A stretch of 21,824 nt of DNA, from the NCBI GenBank assembly GCA_027035985.1, contig JALVTI010000143.1, forward strand, positions 1-21,824, given 5' to 3'. This document shows positions 7,036 through 13,625 of this stretch, one piece after another; the stretch's first letter is position 1, and each line of letters starts with the position of its first letter. A program made the translations under genes and the position numbers. The notes beneath the pieces are model-generated. The model saw only the letters and a list, made by a program, of their open reading frames with translations, searched no databases and was not told where the DNA came from. The stretch comes from Aquificales bacterium. Its GTDB lineage: Bacteria > Aquificota > Aquificia > Aquificales > QOAS01.

Positions 7036-8154
7036 ATGTCGGTATCCGCCTCGAAAACCCTTAAAGAGGTAGTAAGCAAAGTCTTATCCTTTGAAAGGAT
7101 ATCTAAAGAGGAAGCCCTAACCCTTTTAAGGGAGGGAAGTTTAAACCTCCTCGGATATCTCGCCAATAGGTGGCGAAAAAGGTATCACCCCGACGGTGTG
7201 GTCACCTTTGTTGTCGACCGAAACGTGAACTACACCAATATATGTATAACCCACTGCAAGTTTTGTGCCTTTTACGTCCCCTACAAAGAGAAACAAAAGG
7301 GTTACGTCCTATCGGTGGAAGAGGTTTTGAAAAAAGTCCAAGAATTGGTCGAATGGGGAGGCACGACCCTCCTAATGCAGGGAGGAATAAATCCAGACCT
7401 CGGGTTGGACTACTTTGTAAATCTCTTTAAGGAGATAAAGAAACGCTTCCCACAGGTGCAGATTCACTCCCTATCTGCTCCCGAAATAGTCTTTTTGGCT
7501 AAAAAGGAAAACCTATCGGTGGAGGAGGTTTTAAAAACCCTTAAGGAAGTCGGTTTAGATTCGGTTCCTGGTGGGGGAGCGGAAATCCTAACCCAAAGGG
7601 TGAGAAATCTAATAAGTCCCAACAAGTGCACGGTCGACGAGTGGTTTCAAGTCCACGAGACCGCCCACCGCCTCGGGATGCGGACAACCGCCACGATGAT
7701 GTTCGGACACTACGAGACCGACGAGGATATAGTCGAACACCTCGAAAGGGTCAGAGAATTACAAGACCGCACGGGGGGATTTACCGCTTTCATTCCGTGG
7801 ACTTTTATGCCGGGAAACACCGAAATGGACAACGTAAAAAAAGCCTCTCCTGTGCGGTATCTAAAGGTTTTGGCACTTTCGAGGATATTTCTGGACAATT
7901 TTAAAAACATCCAGAGTTCTCACGTAACCCAAACTATGGAGATTGGGGTTGTCGGACTCCACTACGGGGCAAACGACCTCGGAAGTGTGATGATAGAGGA
8001 GAATGTAATAAGCTCAACCAACTATAAAGTTCGCATACCCAAGGTGGAGGAAATGGTAAAGGCGATAAAGAAAGCTGGATTTATCCCCGCGCAGCGGGAT
8101 ACATATTACAACATAAAAATTCTTTACTTTCCAACTTTTTTAGACTATATTTAA
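7036..8154 (+). CDS. mqnC: Cyclic dehypoxanthinyl futalosine synthase (radical SAM)
   Basis: Radical-SAM enzyme of the futalosine route to menaquinone; it cyclises dehypoxanthine futalosine. 372 residues. The [4Fe-4S] motif CxxxCxxC is at Cys70, Cys74, Cys77 within NYTNICITHCKFCAFY. It also has LLMQGGINPDL, VPGGGAEIL, the TTATMMFGHYET segment, and the MqnC-specific tail LGANDLGSVMIEENV-like sequence (reads YGANDLGSVMIEENV). The LSRIFLDNFKNIQSSHV stretch favours MqnC over MqnE. A C-terminal extension of about 15 residues follows. No other mqn gene is in the window, as is common in bacteria that scatter this pathway. The pilin promoter lies in its 3' end. Confidence 0.93.
   Translation: MSVSASKTLKEVVSKVLSFERISKEEALTLLREGSLNLLGYLANRWRKRYHPDGVVTFVVDRNVNYTNICITHCKFCAFYVPYKEKQKGYVLSVEEVLKKVQELVEWGGTTLLMQGGINPDLGLDYFVNLFKEIKKRFPQVQIHSLSAPEIVFLAKKENLSVEEVLKTLKEVGLDSVPGGGAEILTQRVRNLISPNKCTVDEWFQVHETAHRLGMRTTATMMFGHYETDEDIVEHLERVRELQDRTGGFTAFIPWTFMPGNTEMDNVKKASPVRYLKVLALSRIFLDNFKNIQSSHVTQTMEIGVVGLHYGANDLGSVMIEENVISSTNYKVRIPKVEEMVKAIKKAGFIPAQRDTYYNIKILYFPTFLDYI
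8123..8151 (+). promoter_or_regulatory. Sigma70-like promoter of the pilin gene
   Basis: TTTACT (8123-8128), 17-nt spacer, TATATT (8146-8151). This predicts a start near 8158 and a leader of about 29 nt that carries the strong AGGAGGAG Shine-Dalgarno at 8172-8179. It overlaps the end of mqnC. Confidence 0.5.
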
Positions 8155-8186
8155 TAAACATCAAAAACTTTAGGAGGAGTAGAGCC

Positions 8187-8654
8187 ATGCGGCATATTTT
8201 TGAAGATTTTCGGAGAACTCTCGAGCTCAACACAAAATCCGGCAAAAAAGGTTTTACCCTCATCGAGCTCCTTATCGTTATTGCTATCATCGCAATTTTG
8301 GCATCTATGGCTATTCCTTTCTATCAAAGGTATCAGGCAAAAGCTAAAGTGACTTCTTATGCATTACCTCACGCAGAGGATTGTATGCAGGCCGCTGCGG
8401 CATTCTGTATTGAACATCCTGACGCTAATAAAACAGCAGTTATAGGTAATTTAAGTTCCGGTGCTTGTAATAACTTTACTGCTCCTGATGGGTTGGATAT
8501 TAATGCTACTTTCGGAACTGTTTTTAACTGTACCGAAAATGGTACATTGGCGGATGGTTCTTCAGTAACTTATAGTTATGGTACCGTAGGTAATGCTACC
8601 TGCTCCTACAATGCAACTAATAGTCAGGTTGCTTGTAAAGTAGTACTCCCTTAA
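8187..8654 (+). CDS. Type IV pilin-like (major pilin candidate)
   Basis: 155 residues with a class III leader: KKG|FTLIELLIVIAI, predicted prepilin peptidase cut after Gly22, Phe23 as new N-terminus, Glu27 as the conserved Glu5. The leader of 22 residues is long for type IVa pilins, but the strong Shine-Dalgarno 7 nt before this ATG supports it. The mature domain has six Cys, enough for three disulfides, and a Gly/Asn/Thr-rich C-half. Codon use (GCT, GGT, AAT, ACT endings) differs from flanking genes, consistent with high expression or transfer. It stands alone with no assembly genes nearby. Assembled pili would be used for adhesion, motility or DNA uptake; a pseudopilin role cannot be excluded. 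Confidence 0.88.
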   Translation: MRHIFEDFRRTLELNTKSGKKGFTLIELLIVIAIIAILASMAIPFYQRYQAKAKVTSYALPHAEDCMQAAAAFCIEHPDANKTAVIGNLSSGACNNFTAPDGLDINATFGTVFNCTENGTLADGSSVTYSYGTVGNATCSYNATNSQVACKVVLP

Positions 8655-8663
8655 CAATTCTTC

Positions 8664-9245
8664 CTAATTTTTCAACTTTCTCCACCCTTTCCACAACCTC
8701 TGGACAAAGGTAATAAAAGAACCTATAAGAGTTATTACCAAACCAAGTTCCACCAAACCGGTTGCTAATGAAAGTATTAAAACCAACAGACGTTCCGGTC
8801 GTTCGAATAATCCACCTATGTGGTCTTTAACACCTAAACCCTCTATACGAGCTTTTACATAGCTTACAAGAAACCAAAAGAGGACATTAAATAAAACTAC
8901 AGATAACCAAACCAGTTTTCCGGCGAAATATAAGGCTAAACCAAAAAGTGGAAGAAAATCTCCAATCCTATCGAGGGTTGAATCCAATAAGGCACCAAAT
9001 TTTGAAACCTTTTTTGAAGTTCTCGCCAAATGCCCGTCTAAAGCATCACAAATAGCTCCTAAAAGGACAAAAATACTTCCCAAAAGGAATTTACCTGTTG
9101 CCAAAAAGGGAACCGATATTGCTGTAAAAATCACTCCTAAAACCGTTAAAAAATTTGGATTAACATTCAATTTACCCAATATGTGAATAAAAGGAAGAGT
9201 TATTTGTTCCCACAAAGGTTTTAAATTCTTTGTTACCGCACTCAC
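8664..9245 (-). CDS. CDP-alcohol phosphatidyltransferase family protein
   Basis: 193 residues with the full CDP-OH-P motif D(x2)DG(x2)AR(x8)G(x3)D(x3)D: Asp67, Asp70-Gly71, Ala74-Arg75, Gly84, Asp88, Asp92. Several hydrophobic segments place it in the inner membrane. It transfers a phospholipid head group from or onto a CDP-activated lipid. Length and KLNVNPNFLTVLG near the N-terminus resemble PgsA-like and archaetidylinositol-phosphate-synthase-like members; the acceptor alcohol cannot be set from sequence. The start is GTG with TAAAAT 8 nt upstream and no Shine-Dalgarno. It lies 32 nt downstream of the rhomboid gene and ends 9 nt from the convergent pilin gene. Confidence 0.88.
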   Translation of the reverse strand: MSAVTKNLKPLWEQITLPFIHILGKLNVNPNFLTVLGVIFTAISVPFLATGKFLLGSIFVLLGAICDALDGHLARTSKKVSKFGALLDSTLDRIGDFLPLFGLALYFAGKLVWLSVVLFNVLFWFLVSYVKARIEGLGVKDHIGGLFERPERLLVLILSLATGLVELGLVITLIGSFITFVQRLWKGWRKLKN

Positions 9246-9277
9246 AAAGGGTAATTTTAAAATAAATAAAAAGATGT

Positions 9278-9931
9278 TTAAAAGCGGGGAGGTTTTTCAA
9301 AAATTCTGGCAAGGGTATAACCTATTAAAAATCCCCCTATATGGGCGAACCACGCAACACCTCCCATAGCGGTAAAGGGAAGAAATAAAATTCCATTTAC
9401 AACCTGGTAAAGGAACCAAAATCCTATAAAAACCGCCGCAGGCCATTCAACCGGAAGCAAAAATATCCCTATAGGGATAAAGCCAAAAATTCTTGCATGG
9501 GGGTAATAATACATGTAAGCACCCAAAACTCCGGAAATTGCCCCGGAAGCCCCTATAAGGGGAACCTCCGGATTACCAAAAGAGTAAGTAACGAATGCCT
9601 GTATTAAGGCGGCTCCTATTCCGCTCAATAGGTAAAAAAGTAAATACTTAATATGCCCTTGGCGGTCTTCAACGTTATCGCCAAAAACCCACTGATAAAG
9701 CATATTGCCCAAAATGTGCATCCACCCGCCGTGGATAAACATATAGGTGATTAAAGTCCAAGGTTTTTCCCAAAAAAGTGCGGGAACGAAACCGTATTCG
9801 TAAATAAAACGTTCCAATTGGGCAGGAGGAAGCGTTATTTCATAAATCCACACCGATATGCATATAAGGATTAACAGAAGATTTATAACTGCAAAGGATG
9901 TTGAGGGATTTAAATCTCTTATAGGTATCAT
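9278..9931 (-). CDS. Rhomboid family intramembrane serine protease
   Basis: 217 residues, about six membrane segments. The catalytic Ser129 is in GASG (127-130) and the catalytic His197 in AHIGGF. The oxyanion region HGGWMHILGNM carries His67, His72 and Asn76. These are the complete rhomboid signatures, so it is probably an active protease that cleaves membrane proteins within the bilayer; the substrate is unknown. TATAAT lies 12 nt before the ATG, with AAGGA directly abutting the start codon. It shares the 193-bp divergent region with the DUF505-like gene. Confidence 0.92.
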   Translation of the reverse strand: MIPIRDLNPSTSFAVINLLLILICISVWIYEITLPPAQLERFIYEYGFVPALFWEKPWTLITYMFIHGGWMHILGNMLYQWVFGDNVEDRQGHIKYLLFYLLSGIGAALIQAFVTYSFGNPEVPLIGASGAISGVLGAYMYYYPHARIFGFIPIGIFLLPVEWPAAVFIGFWFLYQVVNGILFLPFTAMGGVAWFAHIGGFLIGYTLARIFEKPPRF

Positions 9932-10124
9932 TCCTTAAAACCGATTATAGGAAGCTTTTAATCATAAAACCCCGACAGGGAGGGTGAAAATATCCCTGAC
10001 AAAAAAAGTTATTTGCAGAAAATAACTTCCCTCTACGGGAGGCAAAGTTATTGAAAGCCCTCTTTTGGGCTTTATATTTAACTTAATAAAATTTTTAACA
10101 AAAAGTTTATAAAGGAGGAGACGG
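9932..10124 (+). promoter_or_regulatory. Structured upstream region of the DUF505-like gene, with competing repeats
   Basis: AAGTTATT occurs at 10006-10013 and again at 10045-10052, and AATAACTT at 10021-10028 can pair with either copy. The first pairing extends to nine pairs, AAGTTATTT with AAATAACTT, around a 5-nt loop. A stem AAAGCCC (10054-10060) with GGGCTTT (10067-10073) follows. A possible promoter TTGAAA (10051-10056), 16-nt spacer, TATATT (10073-10078) would place these stems upstream of the transcript, as operators. If transcription starts further left they form an attenuator-like leader. A strong Shine-Dalgarno AAAGGAGGAG precedes the ATG. Confidence 0.45.
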
Positions 10125-12080
10125 ATGCTCATTAGGAAGGAACACGCTATAGCGCTTTTAGACCTTCTCAAACACGAGAGGGAAAGGGAAAACGCTTCCA
10201 TTCACTACACCATTACCCCCGAAAGGGAACCCGTTTTTCAAGAGCTGGAGTTTCAAAATCTGGCGGAACTTTACAATCCCCTACAGTACGGTCTAACTTA
10301 CTGGGGTAGGGCTCTTGTAACCATACTCGAGGAGATGGTCGAAAAAGGATTAATTCCCCACCCCGAAAGCTGGGACGAAAACTTCAGATGGCTAGGAACC
10401 GAAGTTATCACCATGATTGCCGACGCCGTTGAAAATAAAGACCTACCCGGAGAACTCACCGAAAAGGCACTCGAAGAGAGGGGATTTATAGAAGTCCGTA
10501 AAGAGGAGAAAAAGGGCGAATACAAAGCGGTAAATCAATACGCCAAAGATATCTATGAAATATTTAAAAATGCAACCCCCCGCCTGGAGATTTCCAAAGA
10601 GCTCGCCGAATACATAAAGAATACTCCCGTAGGTCCCAACGAAAGCGGACACCTGCCCGAGGGTGGTAGGTATCCCGAACTGCTCGAATCTATGAGGTTG
10701 ATAGCATTTTCCGTTCCCAATAGCGATATATACGCCTTTACCGGGTTGGGTAAAGCGGTTAAAGAGGCTCTCAACTATATCGCCCCCAGCCTACCGGTTT
10801 TGATAAGCGAAGATATCCTCTACTCCTTGATTAAGATAATCGACGAAGGTTTCGACAAACTAACCGATACCGAAAAGGAAACCCTTTGGGAACTCGGTTT
10901 GGTAGACGAAGAGGGCAACTTCTACCCCGGTGGAGAAAAACTCTTGGAAGTTTACAGGTTGTGGAAGGATAAGGAATTTCCCCCCGTTAAGACCTTCAAT
11001 ATAGAAATTCTTGAGGCAGAACTCCTCAAAATGATAGACTATATTTGGAACGAGGAATACGCCAAAAATCCCGAAATAGTCCCCACCGTAGACCAAATCG
11101 TCCACTTCCTACTGGAGAAACCTCTAAAGGAATACAAACACCTCATCGAATACTACGGGAGGAAGATTAACCAAGACTTCAACTACAAGAAAAAAGAGGA
11201 AATCAGAAAGAAATTCGCCGAGGTTAAGTCTATAGAAGAGCTGTTCAAACACTTCTACGAAAAGGGTAACGAGTGGTACGAAAAACTTTACGACGTTGTT
11301 CAAGAGGCTCTCTACACCCTCGAAGCGTTTGGACTAATCACCTCCGAAGAACACAAAGGGGAAAAGGTTCACAAACTCACCGAACACGGTAAGGAAGTCC
11401 TCGACGATATGAAACAGAGGGGAATAAGGGAGATAACATCCACCGCCGTTAAGGCTATCACCATAACCAACAAAGAGATTTCCGCACCCAACGTCGACTG
11501 GTACAACCAAGCGGTTGAAGAGAAACTCGTCGGTGCGGGAGAGCCCACCGTTGCCGGTAAGCTCTACTCGAGATTGGCTTACGAGATTAAGAGACTTCCC
11601 CACATCACCAGGTTTGAACTGCAGGTTCTCCACAAAATACCCGCAAAAGGTTTCTTCCTAAAGGACGTTTACGCGCAATTCGACGAAACCTGGAAGGAAG
11701 AGGTTACCTACGCGTTCAACAAGCTGGAAGCCCGCGGATACCTCAACATTCTCCAAAACGAGGCTGTTATCCTTACCGAGGTAGGTCAGCTGATTAAGGA
11801 AGCACTCGCCGGTGTTCCCGAAGGTGTTGCACAACCCCTAACACCTATTGCGGTTAGAATATTGGAAGCCCTAAGGAAGGTCGGAAACCTCTATGTCAAA
11901 GAAGAGAGGGTTAGAATACTCCCCAAAAATATCGAAGAAGCCCTTAGACTCACCGGATTGGATAAGAAAACCTTCGATAAGGAACTCGTAGTTCTGAGGG
12001 TTGCCGGTCTTATCGGCAAAACCTCCATTAACAAAGCCGGTTTGATGGTTCTCAAAGCCCTCGAACTGATGAACAAATAA
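10125..12080 (+). CDS. Large DUF505-like protein, tandem winged-helix-like repeats
   Basis: 651 residues, soluble, no signal peptide or membrane segment. I recognise it from memory as a DUF505-type protein; no function is established to my knowledge. A pattern of the form LxxLGLIxxx...LTxxGxxVLxxL recurs near residues 55-75, 115-148, 205-218, 252-280, 396-428, 530-561 and 620-650. Good examples are FGLITSEEHKGEKVHKLTEH and GYLNILQNEAVILTEVGQLI. This is how the third helix, wing and following helix of winged-helix domains read, so it may be a multi-winged-helix nucleic-acid or protein-binding scaffold (inference). Its strong Shine-Dalgarno is rare in this window and suggests abundance. It is divergent from rhomboid and convergent with the ATP-grasp gene. 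Confidence 0.72.
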   Translation: MLIRKEHAIALLDLLKHERERENASIHYTITPEREPVFQELEFQNLAELYNPLQYGLTYWGRALVTILEEMVEKGLIPHPESWDENFRWLGTEVITMIADAVENKDLPGELTEKALEERGFIEVRKEEKKGEYKAVNQYAKDIYEIFKNATPRLEISKELAEYIKNTPVGPNESGHLPEGGRYPELLESMRLIAFSVPNSDIYAFTGLGKAVKEALNYIAPSLPVLISEDILYSLIKIIDEGFDKLTDTEKETLWELGLVDEEGNFYPGGEKLLEVYRLWKDKEFPPVKTFNIEILEAELLKMIDYIWNEEYAKNPEIVPTVDQIVHFLLEKPLKEYKHLIEYYGRKINQDFNYKKKEEIRKKFAEVKSIEELFKHFYEKGNEWYEKLYDVVQEALYTLEAFGLITSEEHKGEKVHKLTEHGKEVLDDMKQRGIREITSTAVKAITITNKEISAPNVDWYNQAVEEKLVGAGEPTVAGKLYSRLAYEIKRLPHITRFELQVLHKIPAKGFFLKDVYAQFDETWKEEVTYAFNKLEARGYLNILQNEAVILTEVGQLIKEALAGVPEGVAQPLTPIAVRILEALRKVGNLYVKEERVRILPKNIEEALRLTGLDKKTFDKELVVLRVAGLIGKTSINKAGLMVLKALELMNK

Positions 12081-12081
12081 G

Positions 12082-12107
12082 GTTCCCTTTGAACGTTTTT
12101 CTCTTTT
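12082..12107 (+). terminator. Possible terminator of the DUF505-like gene
   Basis: GTTC (12082-12085), loop CCTTT, GAAC (12091-12094), then GTTTTTCTCTTTTT. The stem is only 4-5 bp but the T-rich tract is good. The rest of the gap to 12191 shows nothing I can name. Confidence 0.4.
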
Positions 12108-12191
12108 TCCCTCTTCAAAAAACCCGCAGGTGGAATTGAAACAAAGAAATCCCCAAGAGTAGGTTTAAATACAGACCCAAAAAGGGAAAAA

Positions 12192-13229
12192 CTAAACTTC
12201 ACCCAAAGTGGAGATTTTTTGAAAAATTCCCATATCGGTGACAAAATCGTCGGTAAACCTTATATAGAGTTTTCCAACCTCATAATCCCAATCGCGGGGA
12301 GGTTCCTCACCGAGCGCCGCCATTAGGAGTCTTGCCGGGAGGTTTATGCCCGCACCGGTGGCGAAGTAAACCCATGCGGGAAATCTCGGATTTATCTCTA
12401 TGAGATAGAGTTCCCCTTCGGGGGTGTATATACATTCGAGCTCAAAACCTCCGCGCCACTTAAAGGTGGATACGAAATTTTCCGCGGCTTCCAACATCTT
12501 GTGGTTTTTTATGGTTACGGCAGTCCAAACCTTACCCAGCTGGGTAATCCAAAGCTTCTTAATGTTCAAAAATCCGAAATGTCCCCCTTCTCCATCACCT
12601 ACGCCCACGAGGTTTATTTCCTCGCCGTTGACCACCTGCTGAACCAAAACGGGATAGCCCCATTCGGAAACAATGGCGTTGAATTTCTCAACCGCCTCTT
12701 GGTAGTTGTAAACCTTGTAGGCTTTGTAAAAGAGCCCCTTTATCATAGCTGGATAGCCGACTTCATTGAGAGCCTCCGCCAATCCCTTGTAATCAATCAC
12801 CGAAACCGTTTTGGGAACCTTTACCCCTATTTTTTCGGCGACTTCGGGTAGCCTCTCCTTGGAGCGGAGTCTAAACTGCTCCTTTGTGGGTAAAAAGTTC
12901 GCTATGCCGGTATCCCTCAAGTAGTCGGCGTATTCGATGTAAAGGGGAAGTTCCGCATCAAGGGTTGGAATAACCGCATCCAAACCGTAGGTCTCTTTAA
13001 TATACAAAAGCCGTTGCAAATAGGCGTCGGCGCCCTGCGAGGGGTAGGGCATTAGGTAGGACTTTTCGATGAGCCACTTCATATAGACTCCGGGCTCCAT
13101 CGCGTCGTAGGCGAGTCCCACTATGCGAATGTCTTTATTCCACTCCTTCAGACTCTTGGCAACCCCCACACCGGGACCGGGATTGTCCACCGCGTTTATA
13201 CCGGATACCCCCACCTTTAGGTCTCTCAT
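12192..13229 (-). CDS. ATP-grasp carboxylate-amine ligase-like protein
   Basis: 345 residues. An N-terminal Rossmann-like pre-ATP-grasp domain with GPGVGVAKSL (18-27) resembles the CarB/PylC type. The ATP-grasp core follows: VPKTVSV near 138-144, PAMIKG with Lys164, LVQQVVNGEE near 196-204, a GGFELE acidic strand (Glu263, Glu265), and the metal-binding LIEINPRF with Glu278 and Asn280. Such enzymes activate a carboxylate as acyl-phosphate and join it to an amine, thiol or hydroxyl. Its ATG overlaps the end of the PqqD-like gene by 4 bp, so the two are co-translated and probably act together, the PqqD-like protein presenting a peptide or carrier. The substrate is unknown. It is not close to purK, purD or carB by length or context. 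Confidence 0.85.
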   Translation of the reverse strand: MRDLKVGVSGINAVDNPGPGVGVAKSLKEWNKDIRIVGLAYDAMEPGVYMKWLIEKSYLMPYPSQGADAYLQRLLYIKETYGLDAVIPTLDAELPLYIEYADYLRDTGIANFLPTKEQFRLRSKERLPEVAEKIGVKVPKTVSVIDYKGLAEALNEVGYPAMIKGLFYKAYKVYNYQEAVEKFNAIVSEWGYPVLVQQVVNGEEINLVGVGDGEGGHFGFLNIKKLWITQLGKVWTAVTIKNHKMLEAAENFVSTFKWRGGFELECIYTPEGELYLIEINPRFPAWVYFATGAGINLPARLLMAALGEEPPRDWDYEVGKLYIRFTDDFVTDMGIFQKISTLGEV

Positions 13230-13486
13230 TTGACTTCCTCCGCTCCCTTCTCGAGGATACCCAAAATCCTTAACTGTTCGAGGAAGTCGTAAAAGTCCCT
13301 CCTCGCGGTGTTCTCGTCGACCTCAAACTCCTCCGTGAGGGCTCTTATAATCTCCTCCTCCGACAACCCTTCGCGGAGCTTTTTGAGAATAAACAACCCC
13401 GTTTGGTTGACAACAAAGGATTGCCCCGTTTCGGGGTCGAACGCAAAACCCTCCTCGTTCAGTGCCAGCCTTTTCAACCTATCCAT
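13226..13486 (-). CDS. PqqD-like protein (RiPP recognition element fold)
   Basis: 86 residues matching the PqqD pattern: FAFDPETGQSFVVNQTGLFI, then REGLSEEEIIRALTEEFEVD, an acidic-basic helix, and a final LGILE. In PQQ and other RiPP pathways this fold binds the leader of a precursor peptide for a partner enzyme. Here the partner is the overlapping ATP-grasp gene; there is no radical-SAM enzyme (PqqE type) beside it, so PQQ synthesis is not indicated. CAATTT lies 9 nt before the ATG with no Shine-Dalgarno. The tnpB element ends only 15 bp upstream, so the original upstream context may have been displaced. Confidence 0.82.
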   Translation of the reverse strand: MDRLKRLALNEEGFAFDPETGQSFVVNQTGLFILKKLREGLSEEEIIRALTEEFEVDENTARRDFYDFLEQLRILGILEKGAEEVK

Positions 13487-13500
13487 TTCAAGGTTAAATT

Positions 13501-13625
13501 GTCAACCACCTCGCATCAAAGATGCAAGGCTTGACTTTGGGTAGTGGCTGCTCCAAAAAGGAATAACCACCACCACCGGCGGGTTGTTTGCCGATGCCCT
13601 CATAAGGGGTTTGTCTTTGTTCTTT
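13501..13625 (-). ncRNA. Probable omega-RNA (TnpB guide scaffold) overlapping the tnpB 3' end
   Basis: On minus, the end of tnpB is rich in stems. CCCT/AGGG sits near 13600. GGTGGTGG (13574-13567) pairs with CCACTACC (13547-13540) with one G-U. The terminal stem is CCTTGCATC (13529-13521) with GATGCGAGG (13517-13509). The encoded C-terminal 25 residues (PPVVVVIPFWSS...) look like a by-product of RNA structure. The guide would begin at 13500 and run into the pqqD start region. The 5' limit is a guess. Confidence 0.5.

Noticed and set aside
9962..10201. 79-residue minus-strand open frame upstream of the DUF505-like gene
   Set aside because: It is composed of the structured non-coding region and antisense of the next gene, with no family-like sequence.
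12128..12141. GGTGGAATTGAAAC resembles the end of a CRISPR repeat (ATTGAAAC)
   Set aside because: It occurs once, with no second copy at repeat spacing and no cas gene in the window.
13226..13486. True pqqD of PQQ biosynthesis
   Set aside because: No pqqA, pqqB, pqqC or pqqE nearby; the only partner is an ATP-grasp gene.
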